Shown here in pieces: positions 1-6,387 of a stretch of 9,025 nt of DNA; position 1 is the stretch's first letter; every line of letters begins with the position of its first letter. The translations under genes were made by a program, and so were the position numbers. The DNA is taken from the NCBI GenBank assembly GCA_018816625.1, contig JAHIVR010000097.1, positions 1 to 9,025 of the forward strand, written 5' to 3'. Below the pieces are notes generated by a model, which was not told the origin of the DNA, did no database searches, and saw nothing but the letters and a program-made list of their open reading frames with translations. This DNA comes from Nanobdellota archaeon (GTDB taxonomy: Archaea > Nanobdellota > Nanobdellia > Pacearchaeales > GW2011-AR1).

Positions 1-94
1 CTCTTTCTAAACTAACTCCAGCTTCTTCAAGTTCTTCTTCACACTCTGCCTCGTTTTTCATTGAACAAGCATGTTTTTCAAATTCATCTCTCAT
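1..94 (-). CDS. Partial small acidic Cys-containing protein, function unknown
   Basis: This reading frame opens at ATG 94-92 and runs off the window edge, so only about 31 N-terminal residues are visible (MRDEFEKHACSMKNEAECEE...). They are strongly acidic, predicted helical, and carry two cysteines in HAC and AEC contexts. A purine-rich AGGAAAAAAG stretch precedes the ATG. The frame starts 16 bp after the cysteine desulfurase stop on the same strand, so it is probably the third gene of the regulator/desulfurase operon. It does not look like the IscU scaffold, which would be the textbook partner at this place. I do not recognise the family. The only function-related inference is from its position: it may take part in sulfur or Fe-S metabolism. 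Confidence 0.55.
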   Translation of the reverse strand, partial: MRDEFEKHACSMKNEAECEEELEEAGVSLER

Positions 95-110
95 TTTCTT
101 TTTTCCTAAT

Positions 111-1259
111 TTAATTAACTAAAGGAGAAATTTTCCTTAATTTTTTTACAATAGGCTCTAGCTCTTTTAACACATAATCAACTTCTTCTTTTGTTGTGTA
201 TTTGCTTATACTAATTCTAATAGATGTATTTGCCCTAAGCGGATCAAACCCCATTGCTTTTAGTACATGACTTGTTTCAAGAGTGTGAGAAGCACATGCA
301 CTTCCAGTTGAAGTGTAAATTCCTTTTTGCTCTAAATATCCTCCGACAGCTTCTCCTTCTATATTTAAAAAAGAAACATTAATATTATTTGGAAGTCTTT
401 TATCTCCTGTTGGCCCGTTTAGTTTAACATCAGGAATTTTTAGAAGTTCTTGAATAAAATAATCTCTTAATTCTGACATTTTTTTAGCATCCTTAAAACT
501 AGCAACCTCAACTGCTTTTGCAAAGCCAACTACTCCTGAAACATTTTCAGTTCCACTTCTTTTTTTTCTTTCATGGCCTCCGCCATGAAATAAAGGAGTT
601 ATCTTAATTCCATCCTTGATATATAATGCTCCAACACCTTTTGGACCGTGAATTTTATGAGAATTTAAAGTAACTAGATCTAATCCTTGTTTTCCAACAT
701 TAATAGGAACTTTTGTGTAACTCTGGCAAGCATCTGTATGCAGTAAAACACCATGAGACTTACAAATCTTTCCAATAGCTTCTAGATCTTGTATTGTTCC
801 AACCTCATTATTTCCATGTATTACTGAAATAACAAGAGTATCATCTCTTATTGCTTTTTCTAGGCCTCCAAGATCAACAAAACCTTCTGGATTAACATCT
901 AAATAAGTAACTTCTGCTCCTTGTTTTTCTAACCATTTACAAGCGTTAAGAACACAGTCATGCTCTATTTTTGTTGTGATTATATGCTTTTTCTTAGGAT
1001 AATTCTCAAAAAATAAACCTTTTAGTGCAAAATTATTTGCTTCAGTTCCACCAGAAGTAAAAAAGATCTCTCTTGTGTTAGCCCCGATAGCTTTTGCAAT
1101 GATTTTTCTTGATTTTTCTAAGGCATTTTTAGCTTCTTGCCCAAAATCATGTATAGAAGAAGCATTCCCATAATTTTCATCAAAAAAAGGCAGCATTGTT
1201 TCTAAGACTTTTTCATCAACTTTTGTTGTGGCAGCATTGTCAAGATATATTGTTTGCAT
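111..1259 (-). CDS. iscS: Cysteine desulfurase (IscS/NifS family, PLP-dependent)
   Basis: The enzyme removes sulfur from L-cysteine as an enzyme-bound persulfide, giving alanine and sulfur for Fe-S clusters and thio-modified tRNA. The 382-residue product has the usual family length. Visible marks are the N-terminal YLDNAATT motif, GGTEANN (70-76) in the PLP pocket, H100 in KIEHDCVL, HTDACQS (175-180) holding the cofactor-contacting Asp and Gln, the PLP lysine K202 in SHKIHGPKG, and the persulfide cysteine C322 in STGSACAS. RISIS near residue 350 is also typical. An upstream in-frame ATG at 1316 would add 19 residues lying inside the regulator gene. The start at 1259 is chosen because it opens directly at the family's conserved N-terminus, has an AAGGA ribosome site (1268-1272), and follows the regulator stop by 1 bp. 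No scaffold gene is visible in the window. Confidence 0.95.
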   Translation of the reverse strand: MQTIYLDNAATTKVDEKVLETMLPFFDENYGNASSIHDFGQEAKNALEKSRKIIAKAIGANTREIFFTSGGTEANNFALKGLFFENYPKKKHIITTKIEHDCVLNACKWLEKQGAEVTYLDVNPEGFVDLGGLEKAIRDDTLVISVIHGNNEVGTIQDLEAIGKICKSHGVLLHTDACQSYTKVPINVGKQGLDLVTLNSHKIHGPKGVGALYIKDGIKITPLFHGGGHERKKRSGTENVSGVVGFAKAVEVASFKDAKKMSELRDYFIQELLKIPDVKLNGPTGDKRLPNNINVSFLNIEGEAVGGYLEQKGIYTSTGSACASHTLETSHVLKAMGFDPLRANTSIRISISKYTTKEEVDYVLKELEPIVKKLRKISPLVN

Positions 1260-1260
1260 T

Positions 1261-1566
1261 TTATTTTTCCTTAGATTTAAGACAATTTTCACAAACATTT
1301 TTTCTGTTTTTTGCAATCAAATCCCATAAGGGGATAGTTGTTTTGTCCAAAGAATATATTCTCTCTTTTCCCTTTTGTTTAACTCCAACAATATTGCAAC
1401 ATCTTAGAGAAGCAAGAGCGTGAGAAATCTTGCTTTGTTCCATTTTAAGAGCATTTGATAACTCTGTAACATTTTTTTCTTTTGCTCTTAAACTCATCAT
1501 TATTTCTATTTTAAGAGGATTTGCCAGGTTAGTAAAAAACAAATGATAAGGGTTCTCGCATCTCAT
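1261..1566 (-). CDS. ArsR-type winged-helix transcriptional regulator with C-terminal CxxC
   Basis: A 101-residue DNA-binding protein. The start LFFTNLANPLKIEIMMSL (9-26) and the helix-turn-helix TELSNALKMEQSKISHALASL (34-54) followed by a wing (VGVKQKGKERIYSL, 60-73) are typical of ArsR/SmtB proteins. The classic ArsR metal site (ELCVCDL on the helix before the HTH) is absent; that place reads NVTELS. Instead there are C3, the pair C56-C57 at the end of the recognition helix, and C92-x-x-C95 near the C-terminus, which could bind a metal or Fe-S cluster or sense thiol state. It is the first gene of the operon, has its own promoter and palindrome, and is followed 1 bp later by the cysteine desulfurase. 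By position it probably controls its own operon, much as IscR does in bacteria although it belongs to another family. The ligand is unknown. Confidence 0.85.
   Translation of the reverse strand: MRCENPYHLFFTNLANPLKIEIMMSLRAKEKNVTELSNALKMEQSKISHALASLRCCNIVGVKQKGKERIYSLDKTTIPLWDLIAKNRKNVCENCLKSKEK
1268..1272 (-). promoter_or_regulatory. Ribosome binding site fixing the iscS start
   Basis: On the minus strand AAGGA lies 8 nt before the ATG at 1259-1257, inside the last codons of the regulator gene. It supports the shorter desulfurase start over the in-frame ATG at 1316, and suggests translation is coupled to the regulator. Confidence 0.55.
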
Positions 1567-1586
1567 ATGAATCCATGTTCATTCAT
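1567..1586. promoter_or_regulatory. Candidate operator of the ArsR-type regulator
   Basis: ATGAATCCATGTTCATTCAT contains two overlapping inverted repeats: ATGAAT/ATTCAT with an 8-bp spacer, and ATGAA/TTCAT with a 6-bp spacer. The element lies between the TATA box (1588-1596) and the regulator's start codon, where bound protein would block polymerase loading. Its role as an operator is inferred from symmetry and position. Confidence 0.5.
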
Positions 1587-1587
1587 G

Positions 1588-1596
1588 TTTATAAAG
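1588..1596 (-). promoter_or_regulatory. TATA box of the regulator-iscS operon
   Basis: On the minus strand this reads CTTTATAAA, close to the archaeal TATA consensus. Its centre is about 25 bp upstream of the regulator ATG (1566), so transcription should start at or next to the start codon, giving a leaderless mRNA. No Shine-Dalgarno sequence precedes that ATG, in agreement. Confidence 0.7.
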
Positions 1597-1651
1597 ATTT
1601 CTGTATTTGTGCTACATTTAAGAGTGAATAGATAAATTAATAAGGACGTAA

Positions 1652-1659
1652 TTTTAAGA
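1652..1659 (+). promoter_or_regulatory. Weak candidate TATA element for the lhr transcript
   Basis: TTTTAAGA lies about 25 bp before position 1680, where a start would place the leader hairpin at the very 5' end of the mRNA. AATTAATAA at 1635-1643 is an alternative. Neither is a strong match, so the lhr promoter is uncertain. Confidence 0.3.
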
Positions 1660-1680
1660 GTATTATTAGAGGTTTCTTAT

Positions 1681-1722
1681 TCAGATCCAATGGAGGCAAA
1701 GAGGAGATCTGATTGGATGCTG
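1681..1722 (+). promoter_or_regulatory. Structured leader of lhr with two mutually exclusive hairpins
   Basis: Two stems compete for the same bases. Stem A pairs TCAGATC (1681-1687) with GATCTGA (1706-1712), 7 bp. Stem B pairs CAGATCCAAT (1682-1691) with ATTGGAT-G-CTG (1712-1722), 10 bp with a single bulged G at 1719. Stem B covers the ATG of the upstream small frame at 1690. The pairing is read directly from the sequence; a regulatory role is inferred. Confidence 0.45.
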
Positions 1723-1755
1723 GATTTTAAAAACCTGCAGGAGGTCTTTAAATGA
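1690..1755 (+). CDS. Putative 21-residue leader peptide overlapping lhr
   Basis: A small frame beginning ATG GAG GCA and ending TTT AAA TGA encodes 21 residues (starts MEAKRRSDWMLDF, ends EVFK). Its TGA overlaps the lhr ATG in an ATGA junction, and its last codons contain the strong lhr Shine-Dalgarno sequence. The same frame is open upstream to a TAA at 1633, but that extension has no ATG, GTG or TTG. Translation of this peptide would melt the local hairpins and deliver ribosomes to the lhr start. It is not similar to any protein I recognise, and short ATG frames arise by chance in AT-rich DNA, so this call rests on the overlap, the embedded ribosome site and the structured leader. Confidence 0.35.
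   Translation: MEAKRRSDWMLDFKNLQEVFK
1739..1745 (+). promoter_or_regulatory. Strong Shine-Dalgarno sequence of lhr
   Basis: AGGAGGT is a full match to the anti-Shine-Dalgarno end of 16S rRNA, 6 nt before ATG 1752, which fixes the start. ACCT (1733-1736) can pair with its AGGT half (1742-1745) over a GCAGG loop, and AAA/TTT extend the stem across one mismatch. The site may therefore be partly masked unless ribosomes pass through the upstream frame. Confidence 0.75.
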
Positions 1756-4337
1756 CAAGCGTGTTACAAGCTCAATCAAGGAATGTTGAAGAGACTAAAA
1801 ATGTCTTACATCCCCTAGTTAGGGAATGGTTTTTTTCAAAGTTTGAGGATTTTTCTTTAACCCAAAAATACGGGGTTCTGAATATATGGGAAAGAAAGAA
1901 TATCCTTATATCCGCTCCAACAGGAGGGACAAAAACCCTCACCGCTTTTCTATCAATTCTTAATTATCTCATAATCCTCTCAGAAAAAGGAGAACTTGAA
2001 GATAAAATATATGCTGTCTATACCTCTCCTTTGAAAGCACTTAGTAATGATATTCATAAGAATCTTGTAGAGCCTTTAGAAGAGATATGTGCCCTTGCAA
2101 AGGAAAAAGAAATCAACCTCCAAAAAATACGCATTGCCCTTAGAACAGGAGACACAACCCAGTCAGAAAAAGCAAAAATGGCCAGATCAACACCCCATAT
2201 ATTAATTACCACCCCAGAATCACTTGCAATAATCCTCACATCAAAGAAGTTTGTTGATAATCTCCATGATGTTGAATTCTGCGTTGTGGATGAGATTCAC
2301 GCACTAGATAATAAGCGTGGTACTTACCTAAGCCTAACTCTTGAAAGACTTAATGAGGTAAGTAAAACATTTCCAGCAAAGATAGGATTAAGCGCAACAA
2401 TCTCTCCCCTAGAAGAAGTGGCAAAATATCTTGTAGGAATGGATAAAGAAAGGAAAGTCTATCTTGCAGTAGTTCCTTTAGATAAAAAAATTGATATAAA
2501 GGTTCTTTCACCAGTAAAAAACATAATTGAAGACGAAGGGTTGCACATAAAAATGTATAACCTTATATCAAAACTTATTCAAGAACACAAGACAACACTC
2601 ATATTTACAAACACAAGGGCTGCAACAGAGAGGGTTGTTAATTACCTCAAAGAAAAATTCCCCACTGAATACGGAGAGGATAATATCGCAGCACACCACT
2701 CTTCTCTGAGCAAGGATCACAGGTTTAACATTGAAGAAAGATTAAGAGCTGGAGAGCTAAGGGTTGTTGTTTGTTCAACAAGTCTTGAACTTGGGTTAGA
2801 TATAGGATATATAGATCTAGTCATAATGCTCGGTTCTCCAAAGTCAAGTGCGAGGGCATTACAGAGATTAGGGAGGGCTGGTCACAAACTCCACGACACG
2901 GCAAAGGGTCGTTTCATAGTAATGGAGAGAGATGACTTGGTGGAATGTTGTATAATTCAAAAAGAGATGATTGAAAAGAAAATAAACGAGATACGTTTTC
3001 CAAAAAACTGCCTAGATGTTTTGGCTCAACAAATATACGGAATGGCCATATACAAAACATGGAATATTGACGAGCTATTAAACACAATACGAAAGTCCTA
3101 TTGTTACTCTACCCTAACCAAAAACGACTTTTTTGATATTATCTCCTATTTGTCAGGAGAGTACGCCTTAGAAAAGAGTTATGTTTATGGAAAAATATGG
3201 TATGACAAAGAAACAAAAGAGGTGGGGAAGAAGGGAAAACTAGCTCGTGTTCTCTATCTTACAAATATAGGAACAATTCCTGATGAATCTTTCGTTAGGG
3301 TTAAAATGGCCAAAACTCAGGAAAACGTAGGAGTTATAGATGAATCATTCTTATCCAGAATGAAAAAAGGGGATGTTTTTGTCTTGGGAGGGAGAAAATA
3401 TCTCTATTTGTACACAAAAGGAATGAATCTTTATGTATCTTCTCAAGTATCCAGATCTCCAAACATTCCATCTTGGTTTTCAGAGGCCCTTCCTTTAAGT
3501 TTTGATTCTGCTTTAGAGCTAGGAAAGTTTAGAAAATTAATAAAGAAAAAGATAGATTCCGATAAACCAAAAGAAGAAACAATTAATTTTATGGAGTCCT
3601 ATCTTTACATCCCAAAAGAAACGGCAGAGGCTCTTTACAACTATTTCTTAGAACAACATAGTTTCTTAGAAATCCCTGATTCAAATAACATTATAATTGA
3701 GAAGTTCACAGACCAGGGTAAAAAATATCTTTTATTTCACACTCTTTACGGAAGAAGAGTCAATGACGCTTTATCAAGAGCATTCGGTTATCTAATTGGG
3801 GATTTTGGAGGAAGGGACATAGAGATGGGAATAACAGATAACGGATTTTATCTTTCAGGAGAAAGATTAATGATTAAAAGAGCCTTAGAAACTCTTAATC
3901 CGGAAAATATTGAGAAAACACTTAAGGAATCAATTGACAGAACCGATGTTCTTGCGAGGAGATTTAGGCATTGCGCAACTCGTTCTCTAATGATTTTGCG
4001 TTCTTACAAGGGGCAAAGGAAAACAGTAGGAAAACAACAGATGAAATCCCACTTCCTTTTGGCAGCTGTTAAAAAGATAACCCGGGAGTTTCCAATTTTA
4101 AGAGAAGCCCGTAGAGAGGTTTTAGAAGATTTAATGGACATAGGTAACGCCAAACTAGTTTTAAGCTGGATAAAACAAAAGAAGGTTAGAGTAAAGGTTG
4201 TAGAAACCACCCTTCCAAGCCCTTTTGCTTTAAATCTCATTCTTCAAGGCCACACAGACTTGATACGAATTGAGGATAAACAAGAATTTTTAAGAAGGAT
4301 GCATGAACTACATATTAAAGAGTTATTCAAAAACTAA
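1752..4337 (+). CDS. lhr: Lhr-type superfamily 2 helicase (ATP-dependent nucleic-acid helicase)
   Basis: An 861-residue cytoplasmic ATPase of the archaeal Lhr family (COG1201), linked to DNA and RNA/DNA-hybrid unwinding in repair. In order: Q-like region (38-40), Walker A APTGGTKT (55-62), TSPLKALSND (91-100), TTPES (153-157), Walker B DEIH (180-183), SAT (214-216), TLIFTNTRAA (282-291), STSLELGLDIG (342-352), and motif VI QRLGRAGH (371-378). Then come the winged-helix region, the Lhr core signature YLTNIGTIPDE (502-512), and the C-terminal Lhr-associated domain with RFRHCATRSLMILR (737-750), GKQQ (760-763) and TTLPSPFALNLILQGH (819-834). Length is within the family range. The oddity is Walker A: the residue before the lysine is T60, where a glycine (GSGKT or GTGKT) is expected. 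The phosphoesterase gene downstream is the classic Lhr neighbour. Confidence 0.95.
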   Translation: MTSVLQAQSRNVEETKNVLHPLVREWFFSKFEDFSLTQKYGVLNIWERKNILISAPTGGTKTLTAFLSILNYLIILSEKGELEDKIYAVYTSPLKALSNDIHKNLVEPLEEICALAKEKEINLQKIRIALRTGDTTQSEKAKMARSTPHILITTPESLAIILTSKKFVDNLHDVEFCVVDEIHALDNKRGTYLSLTLERLNEVSKTFPAKIGLSATISPLEEVAKYLVGMDKERKVYLAVVPLDKKIDIKVLSPVKNIIEDEGLHIKMYNLISKLIQEHKTTLIFTNTRAATERVVNYLKEKFPTEYGEDNIAAHHSSLSKDHRFNIEERLRAGELRVVVCSTSLELGLDIGYIDLVIMLGSPKSSARALQRLGRAGHKLHDTAKGRFIVMERDDLVECCIIQKEMIEKKINEIRFPKNCLDVLAQQIYGMAIYKTWNIDELLNTIRKSYCYSTLTKNDFFDIISYLSGEYALEKSYVYGKIWYDKETKEVGKKGKLARVLYLTNIGTIPDESFVRVKMAKTQENVGVIDESFLSRMKKGDVFVLGGRKYLYLYTKGMNLYVSSQVSRSPNIPSWFSEALPLSFDSALELGKFRKLIKKKIDSDKPKEETINFMESYLYIPKETAEALYNYFLEQHSFLEIPDSNNIIIEKFTDQGKKYLLFHTLYGRRVNDALSRAFGYLIGDFGGRDIEMGITDNGFYLSGERLMIKRALETLNPENIEKTLKESIDRTDVLARRFRHCATRSLMILRSYKGQRKTVGKQQMKSHFLLAAVKKITREFPILREARREVLEDLMDIGNAKLVLSWIKQKKVRVKVVETTLPSPFALNLILQGHTDLIRIEDKQEFLRRMHELHIKELFKN

Positions 4338-4341
4338 AAGT

Positions 4342-4362
4342 AAACGCCCAAACAGAGCGTTT
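4342..4362 (+). other. Short stem-loop after lhr
   Basis: AAACGC (4342-4347) pairs with GCGTTT (4357-4362) over a 9-nt loop. A competing stem is CAAAC (4349-4353) with GTTTG (4359-4363). It starts 5 nt after the lhr stop and is not followed by a U-tract, so it may be an mRNA 3' structure rather than a bacterial-type terminator. Confidence 0.35.
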
Positions 4363-4373
4363 GCCAAAATCTC

Positions 4374-4379
4374 TTTAAA
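4374..4379 (+). promoter_or_regulatory. TATA box of the phosphoesterase gene
   Basis: TTTAAA is centred about 25 bp upstream of ATG 4402 with no Shine-Dalgarno sequence between them, consistent with a leaderless transcript. The phosphoesterase can then be expressed independently of lhr. An ATG at 4392 is out of frame and reaches a stop after 10 codons. Confidence 0.55.
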
Positions 4380-4401
4380 CCTTTGTTCTCTATGAACTTT
4401 T

Positions 4402-5133
4402 ATGGAATACACTTTCATAGATAAATCATTGTTTTTTCCAAAAAAAGGAATACTCGTTATAGGAGATTTTCACATAGGTTATGAATCCGCGTTGAGACAA
4501 TCAGGAATTCTAGTTCCAGCCAGGCAGGTGCAAGATATGGTAGAGGATTTAAAGAACATATTTAAGAAAATAAAAGAAAGAGGCTGGAATCTAAATAAGA
4601 TAGTATTTCTAGGAGACTTAAAACATCTTTTTTATTTTGATTTTAAGGAGAAGCACGAATTTCAGGATATTTTAGCTTTTTTGGGTAATTATTTTTCACC
4701 AGAGAATATAATTTTAATAAAAGGCAACCACGATACCATGGATTACACCTTTGAAGGAAAACTAAAGAAAATGCATGTTGAAGGGGATATTGCATTTCTA
4801 CACGGACACGAGGATGACCCCAAGTTATATGATAAAAGAATAAAGACAATTGTTTTTGGCCACATACATCCCTCAGTATTTTTTAGCTCTGGAGCAAAAA
4901 AAGAAGCATATAAGTGTTTTCTTACAGGGAAATATAAGGAAAAAGAGTTTATAGTTCTCCCAAGTTTTTTGGGCTTTATAGAGGGTACTCCAGTGAATTA
5001 CTATGATGAGGATTATATTGAGTCATTTTCTATTCTTCCAAAGAAAGCGATACTTAAGTTTAGGGTTCATGCTATTGGAAAAGATAAGGTTTACAGTTTT
5101 GGAGAGATAAGAAAATTAAAGGATAATATTTAA
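4402..5133 (+). CDS. Calcineurin-like metallophosphoesterase, COG1407 (PdeM-like), Lhr partner
   Basis: A 243-residue two-metal phosphoesterase. All metal-site motifs are present: GDFHIGYE (D22, H24), GDLKH (D72, H75), GNHD (N109, H110, D111), HGHED (H134, H136) and GHIHP (H154, H156). The FHIGYE block followed by VPARQ is typical of the COG1407 group, whose bacterial members sit with ligase-associated helicases as the predicted nuclease or phosphodiesterase PdeM. Archaeal members are typically next to Lhr, as here (64 bp downstream, same strand). The likely job is cleaving or trimming DNA or RNA ends exposed by the helicase; the substrate is inferred, not shown by the sequence. There is no signal peptide or membrane segment, so it is cytoplasmic. 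The start at 4402 is the only one giving the full N-terminal strand before the DxH motif. Confidence 0.92.
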   Translation: MEYTFIDKSLFFPKKGILVIGDFHIGYESALRQSGILVPARQVQDMVEDLKNIFKKIKERGWNLNKIVFLGDLKHLFYFDFKEKHEFQDILAFLGNYFSPENIILIKGNHDTMDYTFEGKLKKMHVEGDIAFLHGHEDDPKLYDKRIKTIVFGHIHPSVFFSSGAKKEAYKCFLTGKYKEKEFIVLPSFLGFIEGTPVNYYDEDYIESFSILPKKAILKFRVHAIGKDKVYSFGEIRKLKDNI

Positions 5134-5136
5134 AAG
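5129..5136 (+). promoter_or_regulatory. Candidate promoter of the S-layer-like protein gene
   Basis: TTTAAAAG overlaps the phosphoesterase stop codon and predicts a transcription start near 5158, leaving a leader of about 12 nt with a GGGG ribosome-site core (5161-5164). The TTATAAAT at 5148-5155 is too close to the ATG to give an intact mRNA. Confidence 0.45.
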
Positions 5137-5169
5137 CCATACATTTCTTATAAATTAAAAGGGGAAAAA

Positions 5170-6039
5170 ATGAAACAAATTTTCATACTTCTAATTTTAT
5201 TAGCAAGCATCTCACTTGGATCTGCCTGCAATTTACAAACAACGCTATTAAACCAAGACCCCTATCCTGCAATGCCTGGGGATTATGTTAAGGTTATTTT
5301 TCAGGTTGACGGGCTGAGCGGGAGTAAGTGTGGGGATGTTGGTTTTTGGATAACAGAAAGCTTTCCATTTAGTTTGAATTCTAATGAAAAGAATAAAGTT
5401 CTGCTAAAGACGGGCTCTTTTGTTAAAGATTATTCTGGATACGCTCTTGTTCCCTATACTTTTAGGGTTGATAAAGACGCATTAGATGGGGAAAGCAGTC
5501 TTTCTACAAGTTATAGTTATGCTTTGGGAGGGCAGAACACAATTCTCTCAACAAAATTTAATATAACAATCCAAGACTCAAGAACAGACTTTGAGATACA
5601 TGTTAAAGACTACGATTCTGTTACAGAGGAAGTAACTTTTGAGATACTCAATATAGGAGAAAACGATGTTGAGGGTCTAACTATTGAGATAATAAAGTCT
5701 GACAGTGTGGATGTTGTAGGTTCTAATAGGATAATAGTGGGTGCTCTGGATTCAAGCGAAGAAGATACAGCAAAATTTACGGCAAAACTTGAAAGAGGAG
5801 ATGTCAATCTTAAGATACATTATACCGATAGTATCTCCGTTAGAAGAACTCTTGATAAGGTAATTAGCTTTGATCCCGATTATTTCCCAGAAGAAGAACA
5901 AACCGGAAAAGGACTTTCTGCAACATCCGCTTTTGTCATAGGTATTTTAATTCCAATAATAATTTTCTTAATAAGAAGCAAAATTAGGAAAAGAAAAGAA
6001 AAGGCAAAGAGAGAAGCCTTAAGGAATGGAAGGAGATAG
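5170..6039 (+). CDS. Secreted, membrane-anchored S-layer-like (COG1361-like) protein
   Basis: A 289-residue type I membrane protein. The N-terminus (1-19) is a signal peptide with a leucine/isoleucine-rich core ending LGSA, and the likely mature N-terminus is C20. Residues 20-125 form a beta-rich domain holding the only other cysteine (C54), so a C20-C54 disulfide is possible. Residues 130-240 look like an immunoglobulin-like domain of the CARDB/NEW3 type (EILNIGENDVEGLTIEI), common in archaeal S-layer-associated proteins. A membrane helix (about 252-269) is followed by a very basic cytoplasmic tail (RSKIRKRKEKAKR). The bulk of the protein therefore faces outside. GSAC is not a proper lipobox because G rather than L is at -3. 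The ligand or partner is unknown. Confidence 0.75.
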   Translation: MKQIFILLILLASISLGSACNLQTTLLNQDPYPAMPGDYVKVIFQVDGLSGSKCGDVGFWITESFPFSLNSNEKNKVLLKTGSFVKDYSGYALVPYTFRVDKDALDGESSLSTSYSYALGGQNTILSTKFNITIQDSRTDFEIHVKDYDSVTEEVTFEILNIGENDVEGLTIEIIKSDSVDVVGSNRIIVGALDSSEEDTAKFTAKLERGDVNLKIHYTDSISVRRTLDKVISFDPDYFPEEEQTGKGLSATSAFVIGILIPIIIFLIRSKIRKRKEKAKREALRNGRR

Positions 6040-6041
6040 TT

Positions 6042-6377
6042 CTAACCAACCAAAGATAAGAACAAGTAAATAAAGATCCCAAAAAAGAATAAACTAACCA
6101 ATAGGAGAAATATCCCCGTAATAATTGCTTGCCATCCAACATGTTTTCCAACTCCAGTTAATCCCCCAGATCCAGGAGCAGATTTATTTTTAATATAGGA
6201 AATTCCAACTTTTGCTAAAAAAATTCCAAGTATTAACAAAAAGATTAATGAGATTATGTCCAAAATGTCCCCCACCATCTTGCTATTTGTCAAAATATCC
6301 AAAATTAGAAATATTACAAGAAGTGCAAAAACAACCCAAAGATAAGGCAAATAAAATTTCTCTTTTTTCGTATCCAT
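6042..6377 (-). CDS. Small three-helix membrane protein of unknown function
   Basis: A 111-residue hydrophobic protein with three predicted membrane helices at about 12-29, 38-60 and 82-108. A short basic/glycine-rich loop (NKSAPGSGGLTGVGK, 64-78) sits between the second and third, and the N-terminus is charged (MDTKKEK). I do not recognise the family. The ATG (6377) is 11 nt from the tRNA-Trp 3' end on the same strand, and no separate TATA box fits in that gap, so it is probably transcribed together with the tRNA. Its stop is 2 bp from the stop of the convergent S-layer-like gene. Confidence 0.65.
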   Translation of the reverse strand: MDTKKEKFYLPYLWVVFALLVIFLILDILTNSKMVGDILDIISLIFLLILGIFLAKVGISYIKNKSAPGSGGLTGVGKHVGWQAIITGIFLLLVSLFFFGIFIYLFLSLVG

Positions 6378-6387
6378 TTTGAAAATA

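Noticed and set aside
1190..1241. Direct repeat ggcagcattgt within iscS
   Set aside because: Both copies encode normal family residues (TMLP and NAAT); a chance repeat within coding sequence.
1260..1316. N-terminal extension of the cysteine desulfurase from an upstream ATG
   Set aside because: The extra 19 residues overlap the regulator gene and do not belong to the family; the later ATG has a ribosome site and opens at the conserved N-terminus.
1196..1423. Plus-strand open frame of 75 codons
   Set aside because: Lies across the iscS/regulator junction on the opposite strand; composition is typical of a reverse-strand shadow and there is no promoter or ribosome site.
2054..2239. Minus-strand open frame inside lhr
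   Set aside because: Antisense shadow of well-conserved helicase coding sequence.
4004..4240. Minus-strand open frame inside the lhr C-terminal domain
   Set aside because: Antisense shadow of the conserved Lhr-associated domain, with no start signals.
4643..4849. Minus-strand open frame inside the phosphoesterase gene
   Set aside because: Overlaps the catalytic motifs of a clear gene on the other strand.
5610..5807. Minus-strand open frame inside the S-layer-like gene
   Set aside because: Ser/Thr-rich antisense shadow with no promoter or ribosome site.
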